A stretch of DNA of 64,000 nt from Haliotis asinina (GCF_037392515.1 NW_027133893.1:620001-684000), one strand, 5' to 3'; positions 36,991 to 46,111 are shown, counted from the stretch's first letter. Program-made: numbers and translations. Notes: generated by a model from the letters alone, not told the origin.

Positions 36991-37289
36991 AGTTTTCCAA
37001 AAAAATTTTTTTCATTTTTTCACCCTTAGCACATATACATAACAGCTGCCTGTTTAATTTTGCGAAATCCCTTGTGCGAGAGTGGCCACAGTGCTGAGAG
37101 TTTCTGGACTATTGTGAGTCCAGAATTAAATTGTGACGTGTTATGTGTATTAATCTGCGTGGTATCATTACATAGATGAAGCAAAATCTTTCTTTATTTT
37201 AACGATATTTTCACTTTTTAGAAAGATCTCTATGGATTCCATTCTATTTAGAATGTGGGTAATAAATACTATAGAAACCTCGTTCCCCT

Positions 37290-37490
37290 ATCATATCAAG
37301 TTTATGTCCTTGTAGGTCCCAAAATATTCTATGTAAATTTAAGTCGGCCAGGTTTTTAATCGTAGTATTCATGTTTTTTTAAAATTTTGTCTAGCATTTT
37401 GTACACTCTCCACCGGCTGAAGGGATGGTGTAAATCCAACTAGGGCCCATGCAAGAAACAAAGGTAAGTCCCCACCCAGATTGGATCACC
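37290..37490 (+). mobile_element. Old LINE 3' UTR relic
   Basis: CAGGTTTTTAATCGTAGTATTCATG, GGCTGAAGGGATGGTGTAAATCCA and GGGCCCATGCA match, with gaps, the 3' UTR of the LINE copy at 63655-63800. Coding sequence and tail are absent. Confidence 0.65.
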
Positions 37491-38340
37491 TATATCAGCA
37501 CGGCTCCCTTGGGAGGCGCATTGGCCACCTTACACGCGCATGATGCGTGTCGTTGGATAGCAGGACCCTGGCGCAGCACGGAGAATTTTTTCGTTTATTT
37601 TTTGGCAAATTTATAGCCGAGGAATTAAGGTTTCTGTGATTTTCTTCCACCGAGACTTCTTCCACCCAGCCTCCGCGCCATTGTATTTTGGAAGCCTTTT
37701 ACTTTGTCATATCTATCCATGTTATACATGGTGGGAAACTCGAAAATGCAAACGTGAATCTAATGCTGCCGATGGTAACCCATCCCGATTGAATCTCCGA
37801 CATGATGGTTTGGGTAATTTTCCTGAACTTCAGTTCTTCTATATCACAGCAATCATCGTGCCACCATCATCCGGTCATGATGTAATGGCAGCCACAGTTA
37901 CGAGTCACCCCAGAAAATGTATTTTTATAGAGCGTCTAAAAGCCATTTAAAGCGTGTTTCAGCCAATGTATAAAACGCACATGTTGCGCATTTAGTGGTG
38001 GAGCTATATAGGTATGAATGTTCGAAATGCAACAAATACCAGAGGTGACACAGATTGGAGGAATTTAGATGAATCTGTCCGGTGTCTGTACCGGCGTCGT
38101 TAATATTTACAACTATAAAGCATTTTCAAGACCATTTGTGAGGGATTCTGGAAATATGTAACATGCGGGTGTGCAGCATTAGATAGTCACACAGGAATCA
38201 ATATACTTGACACAGGTAAAGTTGCAATAGATTGGAATGAATCCATAAAAGCAATACCTGTAGTCTTAATATATAAACTTTTACTGTGGTGGAAAGACCT
38301 TCAAAGCGCGGTTCTGCCAAGGTGCAATGTGCATTCGAGT
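37491..38340. other. Unassigned stretch, no supported gene
   Basis: An open frame at 37636-37950 has no recognisable domain and no splice signals I trust. I looked for a Polinton terminal inverted repeat here and could not recognise one. Confidence 0.4.
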
Positions 38341-38581
38341 CGCGTCTGAGAGTCAGGCAATGCGCGTCTGAGAGTCAGGCAATGCGGGTCTGAGAGTCAG
38401 GCAATGCGGGTCTGAGAGTCAGGCAATGCGGGTCTGAGAGTCCGGCAATCCGCGTCTGAGAGTCAGGCAATGCGCGTCTGAGAGTCAGGCAATGCGGGTC
38501 TGAGAGTCAGACAATGCGGGTCTGAGAGTCAGACAATGCGGGTCTGAGAGTCAGGCAATGCGGGTCTGAGAGTCAGGCAAT
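38341..38581. repeat. 22-bp minisatellite replacing the capsid gene 3' part
   Basis: About eleven copies of TCTGAGAGTCAGGCAATGCGGG with G/C alternation (TGCGCG or TGCGGG). TCTGAG starts at 38345 and 38367 give the 22-bp step. The array begins exactly where homology of the capsid reading frame stops on the minus strand. Confidence 0.95.
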
Positions 38582-38888
38582 GTAAAATATTGTTTACGGG
38601 TCCAACGCAGTCAGGTGGTAATGAATTACTAGGTCCATGAGCTCTTTCGTGTGTATCCGACCCATCTGTCTTTGATATTTTAAATGTTACACGTAAATAG
38701 CATTGGGCCAAGTCTATGTAGCTGTTAATAGGGTTTTGTATATCAAATCGAATAGGACCATCACCCACAACAGTAGTGGTTGGACTATATCGTACCCACT
38801 GGCTATCTGTCATTGAGGTTATCACTCCCGGCACAGAAAATAGATCTAATTCCGACTTGGTACATTCGTAGGCCTCTGAACGAATCAT
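38582..38888 (-). pseudogene. Major capsid protein, N-terminal fragment
   Basis: Begins at ATG 38888 (MIRSEAYECTKSELDLFSVP). It contains SQWVRYSPTTTV, PIRFDIQNPINSYIDLAQC and VGPVNNILHCL, the start of the first jelly-roll of Polinton/adintovirus major capsid proteins. This family is usually around 500-600 residues, but only about 103 remain before the frame enters the 22-bp minisatellite and ends. The start overlaps the end of the core-protein gene by four bases (38885-38888), as in compact virus-like gene blocks. It cannot form a capsid. Confidence 0.8.
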
Positions 38889-39235
38889 ATTCGTTTTCTC
38901 TTGTACCTCTTTTTCCTCTTTGATGGTGTAGGCTGTATTGCTCTTTCGGCAGTTTGAACACTTTCTACCAAAAATTCTCCCGCTCGCTTTTTTAAACTTC
39001 TCTTTGGACTAGCGCCATCTACTACTACATCCTGTATCACGTGAGATAGCTTTCGTGCCCCTGTTTTCAGAGCACGTTTACCTATCGTTTTCAACATGGG
39101 TAAAGCCATCCTCCCCAGTGCTCCCAAAATATTACCCAAACCACCCCCTCCTTGATAGTATCGACCTCTGTATACAGGTATGTCCCCACCTATCTGAATC
39201 CTGGAACGTCTTCGTCTACGACGCTCTCGTAACAT
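38885..39235 (-). CDS. Basic core-like (adenovirus pX/pVI-like) Polinton protein
   Basis: 116 codons, intact. Starts MLRERRRRRRSRI, has glycine clusters (IQIGGDIP, YYQGGGGLG), a hydrophobic/amphipathic stretch (ILGALGRMALPMLKTIGKRAL) and a very basic end (SKRKKRYKRKRI). Proteins of this kind occupy the same slot in Polintons and adintoviruses. The glycine pairs resemble sites cut by the adenovirus-type protease. A role in DNA packing or membrane disruption is inferred from position and composition. It overlaps the capsid gene by four bases and follows the penton-like gene closely. Confidence 0.75.
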   Translation of the reverse strand: MLRERRRRRRSRIQIGGDIPVYRGRYYQGGGGLGNILGALGRMALPMLKTIGKRALKTGARKLSHVIQDVVVDGASPKRSLKKRAGEFLVESVQTAERAIQPTPSKRKKRYKRKRI

Positions 39236-39237
39236 TA

Positions 39238-40420
39238 TGTTCGTTTCTTTTTGAAGTGTAGTATCACCACCGATCTACCACTTTGAAATGAAATCAGTCA
39301 TCTCTTATATGTATTGTGATGTTCCGAATATTGTCGTAGCGTAAAGGAACATATTGCACCGGGTTGTAATCTTTTACGTACACAAAGTCATCCAACATTG
39401 TTTTACTTATTGGAACATGGGTTAGTAGGGGTGCTAGTACATGACCTACGATTTGATCTTCTATCAAGTCAGTGTAGATATATAAATTGTGAAAGGTGTG
39501 ATCTTTTATTGAATACAAAGGTAGAGAGGCTATTTGGTTGGGGGTATATAAATGGTATATGTTTTCGTCAATTCCTGTAATAAATCCTAACAAACGTGCT
39601 AACACAGGATGTAATGTAATGTAATGTGCGCCTTATACACCATGACGTGTTTAAATTTATCAACATCATCGTTTGGAATTGGCAGAAATTCAAAACTGAC
39701 TGTGTTGTTTTTAATCACCAGAAATTCCCATTGGACAGGGTAGTGATAAAAGTCTGAGGGGCTAGTAGAATTAAGCAGCTGAAGACTTGCTGCAATGGAT
39801 TTCTGGACAGAACGATTTACGGCGGCTACTAGCTGACTACCCGTATAGTGTCCTTCGTTAATGTCAGTGGCTGTCGAGTGCGAAAATGTTTCATCTTCAC
39901 TATCTTTTCTACTTGCGACTATTTTGGACATACACTTACCAACAAAAGTACTTTGTAAGGAATTAAACGGGTATCTTACGTTTTGCCATGTCACGGGAAT
40001 TTGCACTTGGCTTACGCCTACTTCCCATTCGTTTCTGTTGATTTGTAAGGGATAGGGTAGATCTGTTGTATACCTGTTGGCTATGTTGTCGGGCCTATTG
40101 TCCATGGAAGCATCGCTGGGTAGCGTTACGTAAAATTCGTTACATCTACTGTAGACTCCATCGTGACTGCCCGTACTGTCCGAATCGGAACTAGCTATGT
40201 GGCTTGGAACAGGGGTGATTGTGGGATTAGGTAATAAATAACCAACACAACTCGACAGGAGCGCGATCCACAGCTGTTGCTTGGAGGAGTCCTTTTCGTC
40301 TTTGAACATAAGATTCACTAAGCAGCTTATGAGTACAATAAATATTGCTATAATCTGTACAGCAAATACTACTGCACTCTTGCTCACAGTCGACCCCCAA
40401 CAATTCCAATCATTAGACAT
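39238..40420 (-). pseudogene. Membrane segment plus penton/minor-capsid-like protein (frameshifted)
   Basis: The first ORF (40420-39599) begins MSNDWNCWG and has a transmembrane helix (VFAVQIIAIFIVLISCLVNL) and a second hydrophobic part (LWIALLSSCVGYLLPNP). It then has FYVTLPSDASMD and DLPYPLQINRNEWEVGVSQVQIP, the start of the Polinton minor capsid (penton-like) protein. The protein continues in another frame at 39605-39294 (IYTDLIEDQIVGHVLAPLL). A further frame change near 39295 leads to a short basic C-terminus ending near 39238. The first break coincides with a triplicated GTAAT at 39611-39625. In other Polintons the membrane protein and the penton-like protein are, as I recall, separate genes, so the joined frame here is unusual. 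Confidence 0.7.
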
Positions 40421-41618
40421 CTAGTATGTTGTTTTCTGGTAACCACTGATTAAATATCTTAGGATATCCTTTCCAAGATACGTATGATTCAGCCACTCCT
40501 GATTCGGGATTAATTCTCCTAGATAAAATTTGATCTATCTCGTAAATGTCCGGTTGTTTTACTGGCTGTAACTCCTGGCGGTAAAACGTACCATCTAAAG
40601 TATTTCCAGCATAGTCCTTCAATTTATATACAACTGGTTGTCTACCCAAAACGATTCTACTGACATAAAACACCTCGCGTGTCCAGTTGGACGTATAACC
40701 TTTTTCAAACGCTTTCTTACTTTTACTTATTCTGACGGCACATCCCACCCACAAGAGTGTTATTTTCTTATCTGTGTTTGTGTGAGTTCTCTTCGAGGTG
40801 CTCATGAAATCTAAAACACGTATTTCAGTTTCGTAATCACCCGGATGTACATCTTTAGGGCTTCTCCCTATAGTTCTGTGATAACTGGAATTGTAACCTC
40901 GCACCAAATGCTGTAGTACATCTATGTATCTGTTTGACCCTTTTCTAGTAAAGTAACGCCACATACGTTTTTATAAAGTTCGCTGAAATCGTTCGACGAC
41001 AGAACATTTTGTGTCTGGGTTTTGACTTGTGTAATAATAAGAGAGTAATTCTTTTTTCACGAAGGATTTAAACAAGCTGTTATTGAATTCACCACCTTTG
41101 TCACTTTGAAGATTCTCGGGAGTTCGCGGACGAGATCGTTCTAAAATACGTTTAAATGCATGTAATACATGAGAAGGCTGCTAAAGTGTCAACGGTTCAA
41201 CCCATGCCATTTTGCTGAACACATCTATAACGCACAGTATATATTTATACCCATCATTTACAGACGCCTGTAGTGTCATTACTGTCAAGTCCATCTGCCA
41301 TAGTTGATCTACTTTGCATATGATAGATCCATACGTACCCCTTGGGAATGATTTGCGGACGTCCTTATGTAAAGTGTAGGTTTGTTGAGCCTCCAGCCAC
41401 TCTTGTACCATACTTGCGTTGGGTTTGTTACCCCTTTTAGCTCGCTTTACAGCTGCCATAAGCGGTTTTACGGAACCATAACTGGCACTATTATTCTTGT
41501 CATAATAGACACGCTTTAACCATGCCTCCCAGCTTTTACTTAGAGTACGCTGGTTCCCACGAAAACCGTCTTTTCGAACGTTTATCCCTTTTCGATTTGG
41601 GCGTGTATGTGTCTTCAT
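40413..41618 (-). pseudogene. int: Polinton integrase with chromodomain (two nonsense codons)
   Basis: Retrovirus-type DDE integrase. The ORF at 41618-41181 carries a basic N-terminus and the first catalytic region (LWQMDLTVM, with CVIDVFSKMAWVEPL). It ends at TAG 41181-41183, in frame with the continuation. The middle (41180-40974) is open in the same frame and contains the second aspartate region (SDKGGEFNN) with the expected glutamate of the next helix. TAA at 40971-40973 breaks it again. The last part (40964-40413) holds the DNA-binding C-terminus and a chromodomain (YEIDQILSRRI...YVSWKGYPKIFNQWLPENN). Integrases of this type insert the element DNA, and the chromodomain reads histone marks. 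The gene end overlaps the start of the membrane/penton gene by eight bases. Confidence 0.88.
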
Positions 41619-42252
41619 CGTCGTCGCTGGGTTTGTTTTTTATGCTATCTTCAAGTTCTCGCCACCTGTTTCTATTACCTACCATGTCCCTACTAAGTCC
41701 TTCGTCCTTAAGTAAGCTTAGAACAGTGTTCCACCCGGGAGGCGGAGTAGCTGCTGTCTTTCTCCTGGATAAATCACGAACTATATCGACAATACTGTGA
41801 CCTTCTAACGGTTGGGTATCTACTGTTAATCTACCTAGTCGGTCCCACCCTAAGCGAGGATGTTTTGTAATTCGGCTCAGTATAGTTAAGGCAGTATGTT
41901 TAAAGGATTTAGGTAAACCCTGTAATGTGTCGGTTACCACATTAAAGTCCAAATGACCGTTTTGTGTAGATGCTTCGTGCACAGGCGGAAGTATCCCTGG
42001 ACCATTTTCCTGCTCTCTGGCTACATGCTGCAAGTTCAATGCTCTTTCTAGCAATTCATTATACTTTTGTACACGGTCATGAGGGTTCTCGTACTCTTCC
42101 AAAACATCCTGAATATTGTTTAAATTATTTTTTCTAGTTTGGGTTAACAAAGCGTTCTTGTTCAGCACACTGTTGTGAGTTGTTTGAGTCAAGCGATCGT
42201 ATAACGTATAAGGAATTAATATCATGCGTTTAGAAAAGTCCTTGGACATCAT
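41536..42252 (-). CDS. Conserved Polinton protein of unknown function
   Basis: 238 codons, intact. Starts MMSKDFSKRMILIPYTLYDRL and has a helical middle (IQDVLEEYENPHDRVQKYNELLERAL). A compact domain follows (HPRLGWDRLGRLTVD, HSIVDIVRDLSRRK, PPGWNTVLSLLKDEGLSRDMVGN), then a basic/acidic tail. The domain recurs in this position in other animal Polintons from memory, but I know no assigned function. Its end overlaps the first integrase ORF by 83 bases in another frame. Confidence 0.65.
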   Translation of the reverse strand: MMSKDFSKRMILIPYTLYDRLTQTTHNSVLNKNALLTQTRKNNLNNIQDVLEEYENPHDRVQKYNELLERALNLQHVAREQENGPGILPPVHEASTQNGHLDFNVVTDTLQGLPKSFKHTALTILSRITKHPRLGWDRLGRLTVDTQPLEGHSIVDIVRDLSRRKTAATPPPGWNTVLSLLKDEGLSRDMVGNRNRWRELEDSIKNKPSDDDEDTYTPKSKRDKRSKRRFSWEPAYSK

Positions 42253-42255
42253 GAC

Positions 42256-42493
42256 ACAATACCCGTAAGGACCTTAATTGCGAGGGGTGCTAACACGGAA
42301 GCTAAGGCCCCGATAAACCCGTCATCGGGAGATTACCCTTAAATATATTGACGGCAACTTCACTCAGGGCATCTATAACCTCTTTGGGTAGCTGTCTAAC
42401 TATGCTATTCCTCACTCGCGGATTTGTTCTGCACACATAATGCAAAATATCTGCATTCTTCTGAACCTTGCTTTTATTCATGATGATTCCCAA
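42256..42493 (-). pseudogene. Small conserved Polinton protein (frame broken)
   Basis: The ORF at 42493-42302 has a helical part (KNADILHYVCRTNPRVRNSIV, then VIDALSEVAVNIFKGNLPM), the signature of a short protein found in many Polintons and adintoviruses. Its normal hydrophobic, alanine/leucine-rich end is still present in the neighbouring frame at about 42320-42258, which suggests a single-base change near 42315. Function unknown; a minor virion component is the usual guess. Confidence 0.55.
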
Positions 42494-42819
42494 GGTTTGA
42501 CCGGTGGAATGACTAACTTAAGTCTGCGTGGTGCATTGGCGCGATCTGTATTATATACTTTAACAGTATTCTTATTTATCACGTGGTCAAATGCTTTTGA
42601 ATCATGGTATCCATTGCTATCATTACAGCTTATTTCCTCCTCACTAAGGTCAGTTTCGCTACTACTCATTTCACTTTCGGAACTGGAAGACGTATAATCG
42701 CTTGTGCTGCTATCATCACTATAGCTGCTATCGTCCGTGTCGGAACTACTGTCATTACAGCAACTCATCTTTTTACGCGCGGCAAGCCACGACATGTTCG
42801 CTTGTTCACAGTCAGACAT
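42478..42819 (-). CDS. Acidic serine-rich Polinton protein
   Basis: The start is set at ATG 42819-42817 (MSDCEQANMSW), 30 bases after a TATATATA word. The centre is a low-complexity Ser/Asp/Glu tract (DSSSDTDDSSYSDDSSTSD) and the end is basic/proline-rich (RRLKLVIPPVKPWESS). No enzyme domain is seen. It overlaps the ATPase end by about 55 bases. Such acidic tracts occur in chaperone or DNA-mimic proteins, but here I claim no function. Confidence 0.5.
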   Translation of the reverse strand: MSDCEQANMSWLAARKKMSCCNDSSSDTDDSSYSDDSSTSDYTSSSSESEMSSSETDLSEEEISCNDSNGYHDSKAFDHVINKNTVKVYNTDRANAPRRLKLVIPPVKPWESS

Positions 42820-43535
42820 GAGTGATTGGTACAAGTAGTTTGTAACCGTATATATAGGGGGAGGTGTAAATCACACGATCCGTCAAATATGTTACTTCTC
42901 ACTCTTAATTCATCTGGCACAGTGGGAGTCAGATCTAAAAGAATATATGTATATGGTGTTCTTGTTGCTTTATAATAGGCATCTCGAATAAATGGTATCT
43001 TTGTTGGAAATACTTGACGTGCTAGTGTTTCTATCTGAGAACTGTCTCGAGGGTTCTTGTAAATAACCATATGTGTACAATTTAAACTAATTGATCTATG
43101 GTAACGCGTTTTATTAAATAAATTCTGTTGTAAGTATATGAGCGCCACGTTCCTGTGACTCGACTTTTTTACAAACCACCTGAGTAGTTCTAATTCCTCC
43201 TCAGACGTAATATCACCTAGAAAATCATCCACGACAAGCCAGCTGTTTTTCTGAATATACCCCTCCGCTTCTACCACACTATGTACGAAATATATAGCAA
43301 CAGCGTGTCTTGCGCGAACATTCGATATTTCATCGTACAGAGGTTGATGTTCGCTGAATACCAACACTATGACGTCCGGTTTAAAGCATAAAGGGAATTC
43401 CCCATCCAAACTTTGCAATAAGTTACATACAAAAGTGGTTTTACCGGCTCCACTGCATCCACTAACGAGTAGTCGAAATGGATGTGTGAACATAATAGTA
43501 TCCCAGGGGACAATCGTATGACCGGCCATGACCAT
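42765..43535 (-). CDS. Polinton packaging ATPase (FtsK/HerA type)
   Basis: 256 codons without a break, so one of the few intact genes in the fragment. Walker A is GCSGAGKTT at residues ~24-32, right after PFRLLVSG. Walker B is SWLVVDDFLGD near residue 105, followed by the HRNVALIYLQQNLF region typical of the genome-packaging ATPases of Polintons, adenovirus-like and other double jelly-roll viruses. It would pump DNA into the capsid. Start at ATG 43535, with an alternative ATG six bases on. A TATATATA box lies 29-36 bases upstream. The last part of the frame runs into the serine-rich ORF and may not be native C-terminus. Confidence 0.9.
   Translation of the reverse strand: MVMAGHTIVPWDTIMFTHPFRLLVSGCSGAGKTTFVCNLLQSLDGEFPLCFKPDVIVLVFSEHQPLYDEISNVRARHAVAIYFVHSVVEAEGYIQKNSWLVVDDFLGDITSEEELELLRWFVKKSSHRNVALIYLQQNLFNKTRYHRSISLNCTHMVIYKNPRDSSQIETLARQVFPTKIPFIRDAYYKATRTPYTYILLDLTPTVPDELRVRSNIFDGSCDLHLPLYIRLQTTCTNHSCLTVNKRTCRGLPRVKR
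42849..42856 (-). promoter_or_regulatory. TATA box of the serine-rich Polinton gene
   Basis: TATATATA on the minus strand, 30 bases upstream of ATG 42819. The spacing matches the other three Polinton TATA boxes. Confidence 0.6.
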
Positions 43536-43563
43536 TCCTTAACCTACTAATGTTTAAATGCGC

Positions 43564-43571
43564 TATATATA
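43564..43571 (-). promoter_or_regulatory. TATA box of the packaging ATPase gene
   Basis: TATATATA on the minus strand, 29 bases upstream of ATG 43535. Confidence 0.65.
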
Positions 43572-43612
43572 CACCTTTTAAAGAACAAGAAAATAACACT
43601 CATGAAATAAAA

Positions 43613-44202
43613 TTAAGCAGGTTTAATACATACTTTAAACAAGTGTAGGTTACATATGAGTTGAGTCCCACACGGACAACATTCTGAACACATAAAATAA
43701 CCAAACTGGTTCATGTGATCCTGATGCATGTAGCAGGGCACAACGTTCGAAAGTTCAGAGACAAAGTCCGGCATTGCGATAAAGCAATTTAGAAGCTGCT
43801 TCAGCTGATCAACATTCAACTTGATCCTTGATCATGTGGCTTGATGGTATTCTCCTTTCCACACCAGTACCATTTGCGTATGTCCAATTCGGGGTATGTA
43901 CTATCCATTTCTGCATAAACATTTCCTCCAAGATGACATCTCAGTGTTCCAGGTTGTCTCTCCATTGCCTCTTCTATCCTACTTTTGTTTGAAACAAGCT
44001 CCAACCAGCGTTGTAACGTCAATGCGATTCCTCGTTTCATAGGAAACCATCTTCCTCTCCCTTGTTCATATTCCCTGATGTGTATTTTCATCTCACTATT
44101 CCAGAACTTTGCCACGACAAAGACGTTGCCTCCAAGAGCCAGCTGACATCGTTGATCATCCCTTGAGAATATTGCTGCACTGTCTGCCATTGTGAAGCTC
44201 AT
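43613..44202 (-). pseudogene. Tandem PC4-like (p15 coactivator) ssDNA-binding protein, one frameshift
   Basis: First ORF 44202-43816: a PC4-like fold with FVVAKFWNSEMKIHIREYEQ, GRWFPMKRGIALTLQRWLEL, then a helix. This matches the PC4 pattern of a short sheet, a lysine/glycine loop and RKGIALT...W before the helix. A second copy begins at LGGNVYAEMDSTYPELDIRKWYW and continues in another frame in the second ORF (43819-43613: LNVDQLKQLLNCF and a Cys/His-rich end). One missing base near 43822 explains the split. PC4 proteins bind single-stranded or melted DNA in transcription and repair. The gene lies between the ATPase and the divergent polymerase and has its own TATA box. Two starts are possible (MSFT or the next ATG, MADS). 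Confidence 0.65.
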
Positions 44203-44225
44203 AATTAGGTACAGTGGACAGTTAC

Positions 44226-44232
44226 ATTTATA
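44226..44232 (-). promoter_or_regulatory. TATA box of the PC4-like gene
   Basis: TATAAAT on the minus strand, 24 bases before ATG 44202 and 36 bases before the second in-frame ATG (MADS). This favours the second start. Confidence 0.65.
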
Positions 44233-44407
44233 CCCCTCATTGGTGAGCAGGCTTCATGTACAGACACGTAGTCTTAAACATGCAAACGATCCAAAGAAGA
44301 TAAGATAGAGACAGTTAATACTACTCCTGAACGCTCAGATACGAGGAACAGTATCATAAATCCGACGCTTAGTAACGATCGTGTCACTCATGATAAGAGG
44401 ATTAGCA

Positions 44408-44408
44408 A

Positions 44409-44484
<76 letters not shown>

Positions 44485-44502
44485 ACACGCACACGCACAC
44501 GC

Positions 44503-44546
<44 letters not shown>
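44408..44546. repeat. (CA)n microsatellite in the divergent Polinton intergenic region
   Basis: About 70 CA/CACG dinucleotides between the minus-strand PC4-like gene and the plus-strand polymerase. A central CACGCACACG part could favour alternating Z-DNA. Open frames here are artefacts. Confidence 0.97.
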
Positions 44547-44548
<2 letters not shown>

Positions 44549-44753
44549 AGATTCCTTGCCTCCAAAAATATAATGTAGTCAAGTTATAAAGTGTTTGTTT
44601 TACGGATGCTGTTTGACAACTGATTCAGTTTTATTTCCATTTAACGAAACTTTGTTTTTATATTATGACTTATATGTAAACACATTCCAAGTAGGGTGTT
44701 ATCTGTCGGAACAAGTTGTAACATGTTTAAAGTGTCACGTGACACTGTACACC

Positions 44754-44761
44754 TATATAAA
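44754..44761 (+). promoter_or_regulatory. TATA box of the polymerase gene
   Basis: TATATAAA on the plus strand, with ATG 44794 33 bases after its end. Confidence 0.65.
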
Positions 44762-45782
44762 TACAACTGTCTTTCCAGAGCATATCAGACTTAATGTTGC
44801 CGTATCGTTTTTTTCAGCGTGGAGGAATGGCATCGATGCATGAAGACGTAGAATCCCAACTCCTTGCTGATCACCTTGAGGAAGTTGAACAACGGCTTGA
44901 ACAGGAAGAAGATGAACTGTTAGCCAGTCATACAGCGGAAGTTGAGGACGAGCTATCCATGCTGCAACATTTGGACGAAGTAGAGCAGGAACTTGACGAT
45001 GACATGTCTCTGCTTGAGCATTTGGAAGAGACCGAGGAGGACCTTGCTTTAGCCAGCCACATGAATGATATGGACCGGCAGCCAGAACAGCAAGGAGCAG
45101 CCGTTGTTCCAGCCTATTTCATGAGACGGGTGACCACGCAAAGAGCTCGACGATTCAGAGCAAATGCTGTAAATTTTAACGTGCAATTTAATCCTGCGTG
45201 GTTGCAACAACAGAGACTCGAGGAACTACCTCAGGTCCTTAGAGAACAGTTCGATGCTATCATACAAAACCTGAGACTAGATGTGAATGGTCAAGACAAT
45301 GATAGGATAGGTCTTGCCTTGAATCATCCGGGGTTAAATGTTCCCATTAGAATACCCTTTCGTCGGCTGCATGAATTGCATGGAGAGGATATCATGGCCA
45401 TGGTAGAAAAAGTACACCAAAGCAACGACAATGCAAGGATTGATGCTGCCATGGACATTGAGTACCTCCATGTAGAGGACCCGGATCGCATTGGTGAAGG
45501 GCAAGGACACCGCTCAAAACACAGTCCCAAGAACCTGGCTACATTTTTGGAGAAGAAGCAATGCATAGTTAGGATAAAGAACTATGACGACTTGTGCTTC
45601 GCCCGAGCAGTGGTTGTAGGACTACACTATGCAAATAAACCTACACCATTTCGACGACTCGAGCCCAACTGCAAAGCGTGGGATGCCAGGAGAACTGCCC
45701 TGACAAGAACAAACAGGGCTGATGTTCAAAAAGCAGAGGCAGTTATAATGTTCAGAGGAATCGGCATTGAGCCTGGGCCATG

Positions 45783-45810
45783 CTTGGGTCGAGAAACTTG
45801 GGTCGAGAAA
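45783..45810 (+). repeat. 14-bp tandem duplication that shifts the polB frame
   Basis: CTTGGGTCGAGAAA occurs at 45783-45796 and again at 45797-45810. Fourteen is not a multiple of three, and the reading frame before and after changes exactly here. Confidence 0.9.
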
Positions 45811-46100
45811 CTTGGGTTGTTTTTAGCGAATACCTGGCACCGGAATATCAGCTCAAGGTGTATTCCCAAGATGTCTACAACAAGCTATTGTACAAGAGTG
45901 AAGTGGTAAACCCCTCTAAGGTCATTCACCTTTACCACCACAATAGCCACTATGATGTGATTACATTGATGACAGCTTTCACCGGGTACAGCGAATATTG
46001 TGAAGATTGCGACATTGGGTTTAACAACAAAGAAGACCATCACTGTACCAGGGAATGGGGATGTCACCAATCTAGGCGCCCTGGCTATTGTGGCAAAGTT

Positions 46101-46111
46101 GAAGATGAAGG
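46101..46111. repeat. 11-bp SINE target-site duplication, copy 1
   Basis: GAAGATGAAGG, repeated at 46386-46396. Confidence 0.9.

Larger units (their letters stand above)
33984..37143 (-). repeat. Right arm of a giant inverted repeat (3.16 kb)
   Basis: Mirror of 26831-30470. The inner edge is TTCCGCTCGTCAAACGTCAG and the outer edge AATTGTGACGTGTTA. It keeps the intact SINE and lacks about 0.4 kb of the inner part and one outer tandem unit. No clear target-site duplication is visible when CAGTATGATG (left flank) is compared with TGTGTATTAATC (right flank). Confidence 0.92.

Noticed and set aside
37491..38340. Search for a Polinton terminal inverted repeat next to the capsid end
   Set aside because: No sequence here matches the reverse complement of any sequence near the polymerase end, which is itself lost. 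No terminal repeat can be claimed.
38341..38581. Possible CRISPR array or coding repeat at the capsid gene end
   Set aside because: 22-bp units without spacers. The amino-acid reading is just a translation of the array.
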